Source: Caenorhabditis remanei (taxonomy: Eukaryota; Nematoda; Chromadorea; Rhabditida; Rhabditidae). Taken from it: a stretch of DNA of 64,000 nt. The notes under the pieces are model-generated. The model saw only the letters and a program-made list of their open reading frames with translations. It had not been told where the DNA came from and did not search any database. The stretch lies in contig NC_071331.1 in assembly GCF_010183535.1 (NCBI RefSeq), positions 9,610,001 to 9,674,000 on the forward strand, read 5' to 3'. A program made the position numbers and the translations under genes. Positions 10,795 to 22,199 of this stretch are shown here, in pieces. Within the stretch, counting starts at the first letter, position 1; the number at the start of each line of letters is the position of its first letter.

Positions 10795-10996
10795 CTACAC
10801 AATGGCATCAAAATATCTTATTTTTAGCCCCGTCTCCTCCTTCTTTTGACTCCGATTGTTCTCTGTCTTCTTCTTTTCTTTTCTCTTGGCTCTTAGGCTC
10901 CCTTGGATACGCTTCCGTGCGTTTTGTTCCTCCCGTTTTCCAGAATGTATTTTACACATTTTGCAGTACAAACACATATTTCGGTTTCACATTTTT
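10795..10996 (-). pseudogene. conserved exon-like ORF, frameshifted copy
   Basis: Read on the - strand from a consensus AAATTTCAG acceptor at 10997, this encodes a Cys-containing segment (KCETEICVCTAKCVKYILE), then a Lys/Arg-rich tail ending RYFDAIV and a stop. It matches the uninterrupted copy at 35009-35208. An extra 8 bp (GAAAACGG) breaks the frame here. The other indel is a multiple of three and several differences are synonymous (CTA AGA/CTC CGA, CAA/CAG), suggesting past coding constraint. Product unknown. Confidence 0.4.
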
Positions 10997-11696
10997 CTGA
11001 AATTTTGTACTTTTCTGATTCTTCTGATGAAGAACGTATTGCAAAAACTGGTTCAGAGAGCGAAACAGAGAAAAAATGACACCCGCAGAAAAAAAAATTG
11101 TTTCCTGATGAATATGCGGAGACTTCTCCCATGAGATTTCATCTCCATACGAACTTTTTTTTGACTTCCCCGTTCCAAAAAATTATTGTAAATGTAAAAA
11201 CGGAGTAATGGTTTGATATAGCCACATTGAAACATAGATATTTTGACATTTTGAAAATTTTCGAATATGTAGATATGAAAACGTGCAATTTCGAAAGCAA
11301 GTACTAACTAAATAACTAAATGCCTGTAAGTAATTTATACTGATTATGCAACCGAATATTTTTTACTGCAGCAGGTATTTTATGTTAACGAAAATAATTT
11401 ACGGTCGTTTGATATCTCCTCTAGGTTATTAAGTTCTGAGCCCAACACCAGAAAACAGTTATCTTCCGTTTTAAAGAGAAGTTTACTCGAATATTTTCAA
11501 GTAAAATTTCAATTCATCGAATAGTCTACCGAAACGAAAAAAAAAGTTTGACGGGTCTTAACTCGGGTCACGTGAGCATTTAGCAGATTTTTATTGCAAT
11601 TTTCGAATCCTCAAGGTACAAATTACCTGCGGTCAAATTTATAGAAAAAGTTCAACTCGGTCCGTCATATATCCTTGTGAGACTCTCATATTGTTC

Positions 11697-12508
11697 GTTT
11701 GTGTTATATCCGTGAAGATATATAAACCAGGCATAGCACCCTAGTTCACGTGCTCTACTTATTGAACTTGTTATTTCCTATGGAAATGAGTTTGTAAATA
11801 AACCTGTTCTAAATAACTCGCTTACGGCTCGATCGCACAAACGTAACAATTGGCGATCAGGATCTGAACAACGAACCGACGCCCGGGGGCTTGGCATGTC
11901 GGACGGGACCGTTGGCTGGTGCGCCTTGAAGAAGGAAGAGGCAAAGAGATCCCGATAGACAACATCGTTAAAAAAAGAGAAGCGGTAAGAAGAGTAGGAG
12001 AGCGAGGAGCTCGGGATCATCGGATCACCCAGAAGAAAGAAACTGTAGAAGAAGTAGCAGTAGAAGTAGAAGTAGAAGAACCAGCAGCAGCGCCGAGTGA
12101 AGATGGATCGAGGTACTCGTGCACCGATTTCAAATGGCAGATTTCGTGTGGAAGCTGAGAGATGCATATGGAAATGTCATCTGCTGAAGATCGTTGGCCG
12201 ATGATCAGAGGATCGAAGCAATGATGCGGACATAGGTCCCGAAGAAGAAAAGCTGTGGAGTCTGGGCAGCGGCTGTCGTGGAAGAATCGAAGATTCAAGA
12301 CAGTAGACAAAATGTACTTTCATTGAAGAAAGGGAGGTGTTGTGGCGTGAACTAGCAATGGCCTAGCCTAGTGAACGTCTAACCCGGAGGTCACACGTGG
12401 CAAGAAGATCTGCCTATATAAAATGAAGAGAACTCTTAGTTATTGATTCTCACCATGTAATAAATGGTTTTATAAGTCCCTTCTCCCGCCACCAGAAGAC
12501 ATAACAGT
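11697..12508 (+). mobile_element. LTR retrotransposon remnant
   Basis: The left LTR-like end (TGTTATATCC ... CGTAACA, about 145 bp) contains TATATAAA and AATAAA and is followed by ATTGGCGATCAGG, which resembles a tRNA primer-binding site. The right LTR-like end (TGTTGTGGCG ... ACATAACA, about 165 bp) has its own TATATAAA and AATAAA and is preceded by a purine tract (AAGAAAGGGAGG). The two ends are not near-identical, so they may come from different copies or be old. The interior is Glu/Arg-rich with no gag or pol domain: non-autonomous or deleted. Confidence 0.55.
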
Positions 12509-13302
12509 TTATTTCGAGGATTTCGAATAGCAGTAGTCTGAAACTGAAATGCTTTACTTTTTCTGTTTTTTTTAAATTTAGCCTGACTAGTTAGCTACAG
12601 ACTCTTATCCGAAGATTTCTCTAAACCTAGAAATTTTCACTCAGTAACTAAATAACTAAATTCCTTCCCTGTAATGAGAATGAGTTACCTTTCAATTCTC
12701 CATTCATCAGAGTAGCTTAAAAATCGTAGTTATACTAATTATGCAACCGAACATTTTTTACTGTTGCAGGTATTTGATGTTAACAAATACACAGATATAC
12801 GGTTGGTATTTCCTTCCACTCTTCTAATATGTATTTCCTTCCATTGACAATGAACACAGCTCAAAAGAACAGTTGTCTTCCGTTTTAAAGAGAATTTTGT
12901 TCGAATATTTGAGTTCAATGCTTTTGTTTCTTAAAAGTAGTTCTTGTTCAATTATCTCACATCAACGATTTATCTCACATCATAACACCGATTATATATT
13001 AAGAGCTCCGTGAAACAGTAGCCGACACCAAGGAAACACTGAGAACCAAAAAACTGAAGAGACGTTCGAGCAAATTACCAAAGTTCTAGAAAGGACGACC
13101 TGTGCATATAAATGAATACATATGAAACCAACGACATATGAATATTAAATTCTCATAACTTGAACCATTTTGAAATAATAATGCAACTGATGTTTTGCGA
13201 AATCTTGCTAGTCCGATTCATTTTTAGAAAATATTTTCTATCTAATATTTATGCTGTTTCATGGTAGTTAATTTTTCTTTTATCAGATGTACTTCATGTC
13301 AG

Positions 13303-13323
13303 TTTAATATAATCCAGCTGTAT
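13303..13323 (+). ncRNA. weak candidate 21U-RNA (piRNA)
   Basis: Exact octamer at 13254-13261 and CAGT start motif, but the spacer is 41 nt, just outside the local mode. Product would begin TTTAATATAA. Confidence 0.38.
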
Positions 13324-13523
13324 TCTGTTTTAAAGTTGTGCTGAATCCGAATATTTTCGAAATTAATTCCGGATGGATTCATTATCAAAACTCTCTTGTG
13401 TTTTAAAACTTTTGAGTGAAATTTTGTGAAATGATGATATTCCAATTTTAAAAATCACATTATCTTAATCCGCCTACTGTTTCACTGTTTTTATTAATTT
13501 TCAATGATCTTTCATTATTTCAG

Positions 13524-13544
13524 TTCACTCATAATTTTAACAAT
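13524..13544 (+). ncRNA. candidate 21U-RNA (piRNA)
   Basis: Octamer at 13477-13484, spacer 39 nt, start motif CAGT, product beginning TTCACTCATA. Confidence 0.6.
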
Positions 13545-13687
13545 AGCTACAAAAAAGGAAAGGAGCTGAATCAGGGGGGAATAGCGAGCGGGTTTCTGAT
13601 TGTGAGGGTAAGACAGAACACCAATCCCTTCCTTCCAAATGAATATATCTCTCAAAATGATCATCTTGTCCTTCTAACAAGAGAAGT

Positions 13688-14226
13688 CTTTTGAGACGCC
13701 ACTTTCAAACGACCTATAAACTTGGTTATTGGTATTTTCGACCATGGGGAGTCCATTTCTGAAATCAAAATTTGTTAAATGTCTCTGAGAGCCGAGTTAT
13801 GAACTCTGAAACTTTTCATATGAAATTCCAAATCGACAAGTAGTATACACAAGATTTTCTCATTTTTACATCCTACAAGCACAGCAGAGATGCGCGGAAG
13901 TGATTTTTTCAAAAACGGAAGTCGGAAGTCGGAAGTCGGAAGTAAAATTCCAAATCCGGAAGTCGGAAGTCGGAAGTCGGAAGTCGGAATTCCGCGCAAC
14001 TCTGAAGCACAGGTACCGCTGGGGAACACAAATGGAACCGCGGTGGGCCGTATATGCGATCGGTTTGGAATTCCATGTGAAAAATCTTACCCATATGTAA
14101 AATTTCAGAGCTCGTAACACGGCTCACAGAGACATTTAGCAGAATTTAAAATCTGAAATGGACTACCCGGGGTCGAAAATACCTATAATCAAATTTATAG
14201 GTCGTTTGAAAGTGGCGTCTCCAAAG
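13688..14226. mobile_element. fold-back element with GGAAGTC arrays
   Basis: Inverted arms of about 180 bp begin CTTTTGAGACGCCACTTTC and end GAAAGTGGCGTCTCCAAAG. It splits a segment whose unsplit paralogues are at 22500-22640 and 38456-38597. CCTTCTAA occurs on both sides of the insertion, consistent with an 8-bp target duplication. The centre holds heptamer arrays. Confidence 0.75.
13916..13989. repeat. GGAAGTC heptamer tandem arrays
   Basis: Two runs of the 7-bp unit (about 4 units at 13916-13943 and 4-5 units at 13957-13989) separated by AAAATTCCAAATCC, in the loop region of the fold-back element. Confidence 0.85.
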
Positions 14227-14536
14227 ATGTCCCTTCTAAGATACGCCCCATTTACTACGGTATTTGAGTCGTAAGAAAGTGAGAAAGATAATGATTTTCA
14301 GTGTACGACATACTCCTTAATTATTTTCTTTGAATATCCTTGTCGCGTTTATATAACGCCGAATTAACGAAACACCGACAACGGTCAAAATATAAGGCAC
14401 AATAGAGAAACTAAAAAAAATGTTTTTTTTTTCGTTTCCAAGTTTGCCAAGAAAACAGATTGAAACTTTTAAAAAATTGATCTGAAAACAATTCTGTTAT
14501 TGATACTGTAAAAAAAATTAAGTGACCTAAGATTTT

Positions 14537-14620
14537 CAACAAAAAAAATTTCGCGGGCTGAAACGTGCACCACAACTCTCAGGCTTACGCGTTTCAGCCC
14601 GCGAAATTTTTTTTGAACAT
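14537..14620. repeat. short inverted repeat related to MITE family B
   Basis: Arms AATTTCGCGGGCTGAAACG and CGTTTCAGCCCGCGAAATT around a short centre. The GCGGGCTG edge resembles the subterminal part of the elements at 1643 and 23305, so this may be a reduced relative. Confidence 0.5.
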
Positions 14621-14705
14621 CCTTGATTTCCTTTTCTCTATTCCATCCAACCCCACTCATTTTCCACACTGACCACCAGCTGCCCTTCCAAAATGCTCTC
14701 TCTAC

Positions 14706-14823
14706 CAATACCGTCTGCGTCTCTTCATCTCCCCCACTATTTCTCTCAATTGCTCTACCAGCCTGGGTGTCAATGTCTGAGTGGACCCAGAGCCCTGGAG
14801 ACGGCTTATTTCAATCGGAGGGG
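14706..14823 (-). other. candidate coding exon, identical in both duplicates
   Basis: On the - strand, a (CT)n tract ending CTCAG precedes 118 bp with one open frame (PPIEISRL ... GEMKRRRRY), followed by GTAGAG, a possible donor. The copy at 29418-29535 is identical while the flanking duplicated DNA has diverged, which implies constraint or recent gene conversion. No other exon of such a gene could be linked. The + strand also has an open frame, so strand is uncertain. Confidence 0.3.
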
Positions 14824-15746
14824 CTGAGAGAGAGAGAGAGAGTGTGTTATCTCTCTCCCTCTGAAGAAATATCATGTAGATCATGGAGACACAGACACTT
14901 TGTTTCACTAATACCTTACGTCTTATCAGTTGGAACACTTCTACAGTTGTGTTCTCACTTTTCTCATATTTTGACATTTGCTCAAGAAATGTAAATTAAA
15001 ATTTCTATTTAAAAAAAAAGAAAAGAAAGAGATATCTGAAACCGATTTTTTTTTCAATTCATGTTCTTCTAGCAATTATTTTCCCATTCTCCGCCGTTTC
15101 AAAACCTTATTAAACCTATTTTTTTGTGACTCAGCTTGATTATTCGAATGCATTACCATTCATATTTATCTGTCGCAAAACTCAAACGTTTCATAGTTGT
15201 TCTCACTTGGCATAAATTTTTATTTGTAGTTTTTGAAAAAGTAACAAATTTGTAGTGGTACCAGTAAATTCTAAAACTTTTTTTGAAAATATGAACTAAC
15301 TAAAACTGATTTTCTATGTTTATTTTCGCCCAGCTTTTTATAGTTTTCTTAAATTTGCTCAATTTTTGATTTACTGGTTTCTCATCATTACACCCAAATA
15401 ATCCAGTGCATCTTTTTTTTTTTTAGTTTCTAAAATTCTGTAAAACTGAAAGAATCAGTTTTCTATTTTACCTATTCTTATACATAAACTTTATGAAACA
15501 CCTTTCTTTCTCATAATTAATTATTGTCGTTGTCGAGAACTGCTTCTGTTTCTTCAATTCTTTAAAAACGGACCGTAAGAATTAGAATTGCTAAATTCCT
15601 CCAATAACGTTCTGGATTACTGTCAATTTTCTTCCCAACTTCCTAAATGTCACCTAATCACACATTAAACCATAAATATTACTCTGCTTTTTGTTTAATT
15701 CTGTTTCAAATTCTTTATTTTCCGTCATTACAAAATAAGAAAACAC

Positions 15747-15767
15747 TTCCTTGAATTTTTTCAAATT
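15747..15767 (+). ncRNA. candidate 21U-RNA (piRNA), duplicated locus
   Basis: Octamer at 15701-15708, spacer 38 nt, CACT start motif, product beginning TTCCTTGAAT. Its duplicate at 30573 has the same spacer and start motif, but the product diverges after five bases. Confidence 0.65.
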
Positions 15768-15956
15768 TTTCAAAACGATCTCAACGCTTGAAGTCTACCC
15801 AAAAGTCGGTATATTCCCTTTCATCAGTTATGTTCAAATCATGAATGCTAATTTTGAAAAAGAAAACTTGATGACTCCATTTGAGAAGGCAGTTCTCAGA
15901 TCGTTTCTGTTTCAAATGTTCCATATCCGTAGAGAATTAATTTCAAGAAATTCCGG

Positions 15957-15977
15957 TGAATACAAATAAATCTACTC
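15957..15977 (+). ncRNA. weak candidate 21U-RNA, probably decayed
   Basis: Octamer at 15907-15914 with CGGT only after 42 nt. The duplicate at 30734 has CACT at 38 nt, so this copy may have lost its start motif. The LINE begins within the predicted product. Confidence 0.22.
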
Positions 15978-16233
15978 CTTTATTTATTTATTTATTGACT
16001 GGGTATAAATCAAGAAATTTAAAACAGGAGACCGGGTCATGCCCCTCACGAGGCTATAGACCTGGTAGGAGGGCGAAATAAGAGGAAAGCAAGCTAATAA
16101 GTCCGAAGGTATGGGGAAAAATGGGGGGAACGAGAATTAATTGACATGAGGAGAGAAGATATGAATGAAATGGCTGAAGTAACCGAAAAGGGGGAGAGGG
16201 GGCAAGGTAAAGAGCAAATTCACAGGGGGGAGA

Positions 16234-19190
16234 TCATAGTCTATTAATTGAATTATTGAGTAGGGAGACAAATTTACCGGGGGGAAGGAAGTCATGGGTA
16301 TTACATATGATAGAATTCCATATGGGAATTGTAGTAGAGAAGAAGTCATTAACGTCAGGCCTAACACAAATTAAAGTCATGGGTCGTCTAGCCGAATTGG
16401 ACAGTCTGACATACGATTGGATATTTGGAAAATACGCTGCGCCGCATATAAATTTATAAAGTAAGATTAATTGTGATTTAAGTCTGCGATGGCGGGCTGA
16501 GTAAATATCGAGAATTTCGAGACGGTCGAGGTAAGAAGAATAAGGAATGTTGCATCGTTGTAGAACTTTTCTAGTGAATAATCTGAGTGGTTTTTCAAGT
16601 TTTTGAGAAAGAATGCTAGAAGGTGTAGGAGAGTAAACAACAGAGCAATATTCAAGCAAGGGAAGAACATAGGTGTTGAAAAGATGTCTGTAGAGTGATA
16701 TAGATCTAGACTTGAAGGCTTTGAGCAGTTGATTACAGCGGAGTAAAGCTAACGAGGATAATTTGGAAATGTGAAGGACGAATTTGAGATCTGAGTCGGT
16801 TAATAGACCTAGATCCCGTACTACTGTAGATTCGGAGATGGGGATGGAGTCTACATGAAATGGGTGACGAGAGTTTTCGGGACCTAGCCTAAGAAGAGAG
16901 GTTTTGGTGTGGGCTAATGGGAGAGCGTTGGCGGAGGCCCATTCGGATACTAGGTTTATACCGTGTTGGAGGAGAACTGGGTCGTGGGAATACAGTTTAA
17001 TATCATCAGCAAAAGCGGCAAAATGAATGTTTGGCGGGAGTTTCAGGAGTAGGTCGTTTATGTAGATTAGGAATAAAAGGGGACCTGATACAGTTCCTTG
17101 CGGAACACCCGAAGGAATAGGAGAAATTTTATTGTCTAGGGATCCGTTAACCATGACTGAGAAGGTGCGTTCTTTGAGGAAAGCTTCGAACCAGGAGATG
17201 TAAGGGTTTGGCAGACCAAAGTTAGCAAGTTTTTTGATCAAAATAATGTGATCTACCTTATCAAATGCTTTCCTAAAGTCAAAGAAGACAACGTCTAGAG
17301 AATGGTGACTTTTCAGGATTCTTTTATAGTTTGCGGTAGAGTAGACCAGAGAACTAGGGCAGGAACGGCGAGCAAGAAATCCGTGCTGGTGGATGGAGAA
17401 TCGGTGACCTAGGTCCGTTCTAATTTGACGGCAAAGAATTCTTTCAAAAATGCGGGCGAATGAATCGGTGAGCGTGATGGGGCGATAGTTTTGCGGGGGA
17501 TGAGGGGTTCCCTTTTTTGAAAACTGGGATGATAGTCCCATGTTTCCAAGCGCTGGGGACAACAGAGGACTCGAGGGATTCAGAATAAATGATGGAGAGA
17601 GGTAGGGCAAGGCTAGTGGCGCAGTTTTTGATTATAAAGTAATTGGCTAAGTGAAGGGAGAACCCACATTTTGGAGGAATTTTGGAGATGACTTGCTCAA
17701 TTACCCAAGGGGAAAAAGTGTCTCTGGAAGACTGCGGGTGGGCGGAAGGAGAGGGGTTATTCGGGACCGAGGAAGGTGGAGTGTGGGTGCTAGTGCTGTA
17801 GTTGGAGAGGAATTCGTCAGCAAATATGGCTGCTTTGGAGGAATCTGAAGTAATAAGGTCTGAGCCAAAGGATAGATGGGGAATTGTAGACCTACATTTG
17901 AGCCGTTTATTGATTAAAGCAAGCGCTGATCTACTGTGGATAGTGGATAATATATGTTTTTCCCGGCGGAATAATTGTTTTTTGATGTCATGCTGAATTT
18001 TTTTTAAGCGAGTTTGAAATTCACGCATTAAATCGGGCGCGGGAGTGGGTGACTTAAGGGCTTTGGAGTAGGAGGAGCGAACACGCTTGAGCTGTCTGGC
18101 TAGATTAGATGGACCACGGTGTTTGGTGGGAAGTATAGAGGGAGTGTGGGATCGAATTAAACTAGAAAGAATAGAAATGAATTTATTGTACTTATCAGAA
18201 GAAGATGGGAGGGTACTAAGAACTATGTCCCAGTCGGTGGAGGCAAGCGCAGCGTTTAAGGCACTAAAGTTACATTTTCGGAAGTTTAGGCGGTTGGTGG
18301 GTTTATGCGCTTGGGGGGTGCCGATAGTATTAACATAAGGCGGGCTGAAAACACAGTGGATAGATAGATGATCGGAATTCAGGAGAGGTGGGATTCTTTC
18401 AAGTTTGTAGATAGGAACGTCGGGAGAAGAGATGATGAGGTCCAGGATATTCGAGGAGGTTGCACCGAGTCTAGTGGGAAAAGTGATGTGTTGGGTAAGC
18501 CCACGCGAATTCAGGAAACTTTGGAACTTATGGAGAGAAGGAGGGTTAAGTCCCCATGAGATTTCGGGAAAATTGAAGTCTCCCATGAGGAGACAAGAGT
18601 CAAGGGGGAGAACTACGTTGAGATGATTCATGAGAGCTTCAGATTCAGAGACATGAATGTCTGGAGGTCTATAGACAGTGCAAAGGGTAAAAGGAGCAAA
18701 TTTGCCAGAAAAAGAGTCAGAAGGAGCAATCATGCAAGCTAGTATTTCGGATTTGTGGAGGGGGTAGTGGAATGAATTATTGATTTCTATTGGTGATACG
18801 GTAATGATGCTTTTGGAGAGTAAGGCGACTCCACCCCCTCTAGATTTATGATGGACGGTGGGATCTCGATCAAACCTTGTGATGTTTATATCAGGAGAAG
18901 AGAAAAGAGATGAAGGTACTGATTGATCAAGAAAGGTTTCAGTAAGTATTAGAAGGTGGTGTTCAGAAGATCGAAAGAAATCAATAATTAAGGAAATTTT
19001 GGAAAGGCTGGCGACGCTGCGTACGTTAGAGAGAACTATGTCGATTTGTATGTCAGACTGGTCAATGTGGCTAGCCGGAGAAGAAGAAGAAAAGTCGGAA
19101 ATATTGGAAGGAGGAAGTGGTAAAAAAGAATTAGAGCGAGAAGTTAGAAGAGATGGAAATTGGCAAGAGGGTTGACAGGCGATTAGAGAA
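16234..19190 (-). pseudogene. LINE ORF2: AP endonuclease plus reverse transcriptase, one frameshift
   Basis: From the 5' side, the frame opens near 19190 and contains an endonuclease domain with SNVRSV, LTETFLD, MGDFNFPEISW and NSDHLSI blocks, the layout of apurinic-type LINE endonucleases. At 17489-17492 a run of four T on the + strand (AAAA on the coding strand) holds one base too many. The reading frame must shift there to join ...NPSSPA to NYRPITLTDSFARIFER. The RT follows with FFDFRKAFDKVDH, GVPQGTVSGPLLF and the catalytic FADDIKLY, then a C-terminal region typical of CR1-type elements, ending at 16234. A real 1-bp mutation or an assembly homopolymer error would look the same. The ORF2 start codon is not evident and the frame overlaps the end of ORF1. 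Confidence 0.88.
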
Positions 19191-19992
19191 AAGGGCGAGG
19201 ATTTTTGTTGAGTTTATACTCAATGTCGACCATGATGAACTTGGATGATTTTTCTTTCAAGTTGTTGTCGTAGACAAACTTGCGAGACTCGTACAATTTC
19301 TTCAGTTCCTCTCTCGTAAGATCTCTTCTAGCTCTTGGTCGGCTCTGGATAGAAGAGAGTGACGGATCCGCGTTCTTGGCTTTGAAAAATCCATTCAGAA
19401 ATTTATCTCTGTCAGAATTCGATGCAAACTGCAACTTGAGAGGCCGACATGCCGTTTTAGACGGATGGCGGTGGGCTTGAGATGGAGATGGCAGTCCGTG
19501 CTTTGCGCTGAATGTTGAGAAGAATTCCAAGTCACGTTTCTCTTGTTCCGGATCGTCCTTTGAGTCCGGGAATCTCTCGATGACGGCGCGGGTCGCTTTG
19601 TCCAGCATTTTGGCTGCTTCTTGCGCAATGGAAAGCGTAGAGAGCGGCTTTGGCAGGTTTTTAGAAGAGATTTCGGCATAACTTGTTGGACGGCTCTCAT
19701 CGCCATTCGCGGAGGGAAAAGAGAAGACGTCGTTGTTTGAATGGCAGAAGACAGGTTCCCCGATAGCTGGGGGGTCCTGCGCCATAGGGCAGGCACTAGA
19801 GAGACGTTCACTTACTTTAGTGGAGCAGGTTTCCATGAGACACGCTTGAAGTTCATTGACTTGACGAGTCAACTTGAGGACATGGTCATACAGGGCACGA
19901 TAGTCCTCATAGGCAACAAATTTGGGCGGGGCGTCTTTCGAATCCGTTTCTGTGAGAGCCCGTTTGACACGGGGTCCCCTACCATTCAGCAT
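19183..19992 (-). CDS. LINE ORF1 protein (about 269 aa)
   Basis: Starts at the ATG at 19992 (MLNGRGPRVKRAL...). An upstream extension is open but lies in the 5' leader. Residues about 24-55 (VAYEDYRALYDHVLKLTRQ...) look like a coiled coil. The C-terminal part (LKLQFASNSDRDKFL ... RRDLTREELKKLYESRK) resembles the nucleic-acid-binding ORF1 domain of nematode CR1-like elements. No CCHC knuckle is seen. Likely RNA-binding partner of the element's RNP. Confidence 0.75.
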   Translation of the reverse strand: MLNGRGPRVKRALTETDSKDAPPKFVAYEDYRALYDHVLKLTRQVNELQACLMETCSTKVSERLSSACPMAQDPPAIGEPVFCHSNNDVFSFPSANGDESRPTSYAEISSKNLPKPLSTLSIAQEAAKMLDKATRAVIERFPDSKDDPEQEKRDLEFFSTFSAKHGLPSPSQAHRHPSKTACRPLKLQFASNSDRDKFLNGFFKAKNADPSLSSIQSRPRARRDLTREELKKLYESRKFVYDNNLKEKSSKFIMVDIEYKLNKNPRPFL

Positions 19993-20220
19993 GATCAAAT
20001 TCGGAATAAATATTTGGCAGCGAATATAGAATTGAGGTTCAGAATATAGATAGATATAGTTAGAATATGAAATCCAAAAAATCAATACCGGAGGATAGGG
20101 ACGGAGGGTGCGCTCAAGACAAGGACACACAAGGGGAATGAGGGTCCTTTCCGAGTCCTGAAGAAATATAAAATCTGTTTCACATCCTTTTGAATGTTGC
20201 TAATATTTTTCCTTCTATAA

Positions 20221-20241
20221 TAACTTTACTCTCCTTGTAAA
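20221..20241 (+). ncRNA. candidate 21U-RNA (piRNA), duplicated locus
   Basis: Octamer at 20175-20182, spacer 38 nt, start motif TAAT, product beginning TAACTTTACT. The duplicate at 30892 has spacer 39 and the same first ten bases. Confidence 0.65.
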
Positions 20242-21668
20242 TAAAATTCTTACATACATTTCTTGTAAACTCAAGATTCCAATTAAAATGTTCCGTAAAG
20301 AACAAATTGAAAGGAAAAATCGTAGATGATCGCAGAAATTGTCTTAATCCTACCAATCTCATGAACTTCATAAAACTGTAGTTTTGTTCATGCTATAATT
20401 GATCGTCTCTTGTTTTTTTCAAATCACTAACCGCTCCTAATTTTGGATATTTCCAAAAAACAAGCATCCAAAAAATTTCGATTATTATTCTGTCAAAGTT
20501 ATTTTAGTACCAGCTTAGGCTAACGCGCCGTCGGCGCGTTTTCTTACGGCTGCGCCACTCGTGTTCACGTGAAAACTTTTTTGCTGATAATTTGTATTTT
20601 TGGAAATGAAAATAAAATTCCGACATTGTGAGATGCAGACAAACCCCACATGCATTTTATATATATGTAAGAATGATTGTAGAATTAGTTGCCAGTTTCA
20701 AGTTCTTCTTAATTTCACGGAACTGTAATTTGAAGCAATTCCCCAATCATTTCTTCATCTGGCTCTTTCCCTTACAAAAAAATTTTCCCAGTTACAAATA
20801 CTCTATATCTAATGTAGGTTTCTTTCTTCTGCCATTCACGCAACCATTTCGTAAACCATATCCTTGTAAATCCAAACCATCCTTCCTCACCTCCACTCCC
20901 CCCCAACAATTTCTTGTAGCTTGACCCCCCTCTCATTCCACAACTCTCTTTCGTTGACTCCTAATGTTTTCCATCGATTTTCGCGCCTCTCTTTATACCA
21001 CCAAATGAAATATTAGATAATGAAGGGAAAAGTGAGGGCTCTCTACTCAAATAGACACCCACTTTATGGGAGAAGAGAGAAGTTGTTCTTTTGTTCTGTT
21101 TTAATGCTGGATTGTCTCTTATGAATGAGAAGAATCTAATGTAAGCTTCAAATTTTTCAACCTTTCTGGACTGTTTGAGACAGCGAATATTTCAGAAATT
21201 CTGATTTAATGTTAACTTGACATTTTGTACTTACTTAATTTACTTATAATTAGTTTGGAAAGATTTTACAACAACAAAATTCTAGGATGATGGTTAGATT
21301 TTGATTCTTATGTAACTTTTACAACTGTTCACCGTTTCAAAAAGTTATCGTCATTCAAAAAAGTATCTGATTTGAGTTCTTTCGTCTTGCGTACCGAATA
21401 AGAATCTTGTAGTGAATTTATTCAAAGTTCAATCAAATCTGCCTTATTAGCACTTCGTTTACGATGCGGCAAACTGAAATATACAGACCTGATTCGATTG
21501 ATTGCCATACCGAGCATGGAATAGGAACGAAAACTGTCATGTGTTTTGAAAAGGTGTTGGAACTGCAAACTTTTGAAATATTTAGATTCGGGTTAATTAT
21601 CCACAAAAACATATTCACCTACTGTTTCACTTCCAACTTTTACACGATCATAGTCAATATAAATTCAG

Positions 21669-21689
21669 TTCACTACGCGCTTTCACACG
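21669..21689 (+). ncRNA. candidate 21U-RNA (piRNA), triplicated locus
   Basis: Octamer at 21622-21629, spacer 39 nt, CAGT, product beginning TTCACTACGC. Paralogues at 36945 and 37534 keep the same spacer and CAGT but have different products. Confidence 0.68.
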
Positions 21690-21805
21690 CTATTTTCTCT
21701 TTTCACCATTTCCTCTGCTCGAAGTCTTCTCCAACTTTATTTTATTTTCAACACTTTGTGCATCTTTATTAGCACTTTTTTCACGGTCATAATTTATATT
21801 TTAAT

Positions 21806-21855
21806 AAAAGGGTTGTGCCGTATTGAATTAAAATTCAATACGGCACAACCCTTTT
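21806..21855. repeat. perfect 24-bp palindrome
   Basis: AAAAGGGTTGTGCCGTATTG plus AATT is followed, after a 2-nt loop, by its exact reverse complement. The paralogous site near 37660-37690 has only a single related AATTCAATACGGCA half, so the second arm arose in this copy, probably by template switching. Confidence 0.85.
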
Positions 21856-22178
21856 GGTGCTCAAAATACTACTCTTCTCTCGAATACTCGAATTGCGATT
21901 GTTAATTCTGACTCCAATTTACTGTGCTTTTAAAAATAGTTGTTGAGCTTTTTAGAGCTAATCCGTGCAAAACTGTACGTTACTATCCCGTGAATATCAA
22001 TACACCTCGACGAAATAGGAACCAATATCTGGGAAATGTTGAAAAAAGTAATATTAAACTTGGGTGTGTTGGAACTGCAAATTTTTGAAATTTCTAGATT
22101 CCGGTTGATCTTCCACAAAATCTCATTTGCCTACTGTTTCACTTCCTCTTTTTACACGATCACTGTTTTCTCTTCTGT

Positions 22179-22199
22179 TTGTCCTTCTGATCGTATCCT
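22179..22199 (+). ncRNA. candidate 21U-RNA (piRNA), duplicated locus
   Basis: Octamer at 22134-22141, spacer 37 nt, TGTT, product beginning TTGTCCTTCT. The paralogue at 38084 has the same spacer with CGCT. Confidence 0.6.

Larger units (their letters stand above)
10664..13250. repeat. segmental duplication block P
   Basis: Aligns with 34890-36775 through many diverged blocks (CATACTATGAAC, CACAATGGCATCAAAATATC, ACAGACTCTTATCCG, AATCTTGCTA). It is interrupted by the LTR remnant at 11697-12508, which P' lacks. Within P, 11270-11520 and 12640-12960 are also copies of each other (GCAACCGAA...TTTTTTACTG, CTTCCGTTTTAAAGAGAA). One failed octamer (13011-13018, -) has no YRNT at the usual distance. 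Confidence 0.8.
15976..20150 (-). mobile_element. CR1/Jockey-like LINE retrotransposon, near full length
   Basis: Transcribed on the - strand: a 5' leader (about 19993-20150), ORF1 (19183-19992), ORF2 with endonuclease and reverse transcriptase (16234 to about 19190), and a 3' tail of AAAT repeats (15976-15998). It is absent from the duplicated block at 30760-30830, so it inserted after the duplication. Apart from a single extra base in ORF2 it looks intact. Confidence 0.9.
14630..21470. repeat. segmental duplication block Q (split by LINE)
   Basis: 14630-15965 and 20150-21470 align with one continuous paralogous block at 29330-32530. The LINE at 15976-20150 accounts for the gap. Identity is roughly 80 percent by eye except for an essentially identical stretch at about 14661-14830. 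Confidence 0.85.

Noticed and set aside
11778..12310. Open frames over the LTR remnant on both strands as host genes
   Set aside because: Low-complexity Glu/Arg or its antisense; explained by the purine-rich interior of the element.
13011..13018. - strand octamer as a piRNA promoter
   Set aside because: The nearest YRNT gives a spacer of only 31 nt, outside the range of the other loci.
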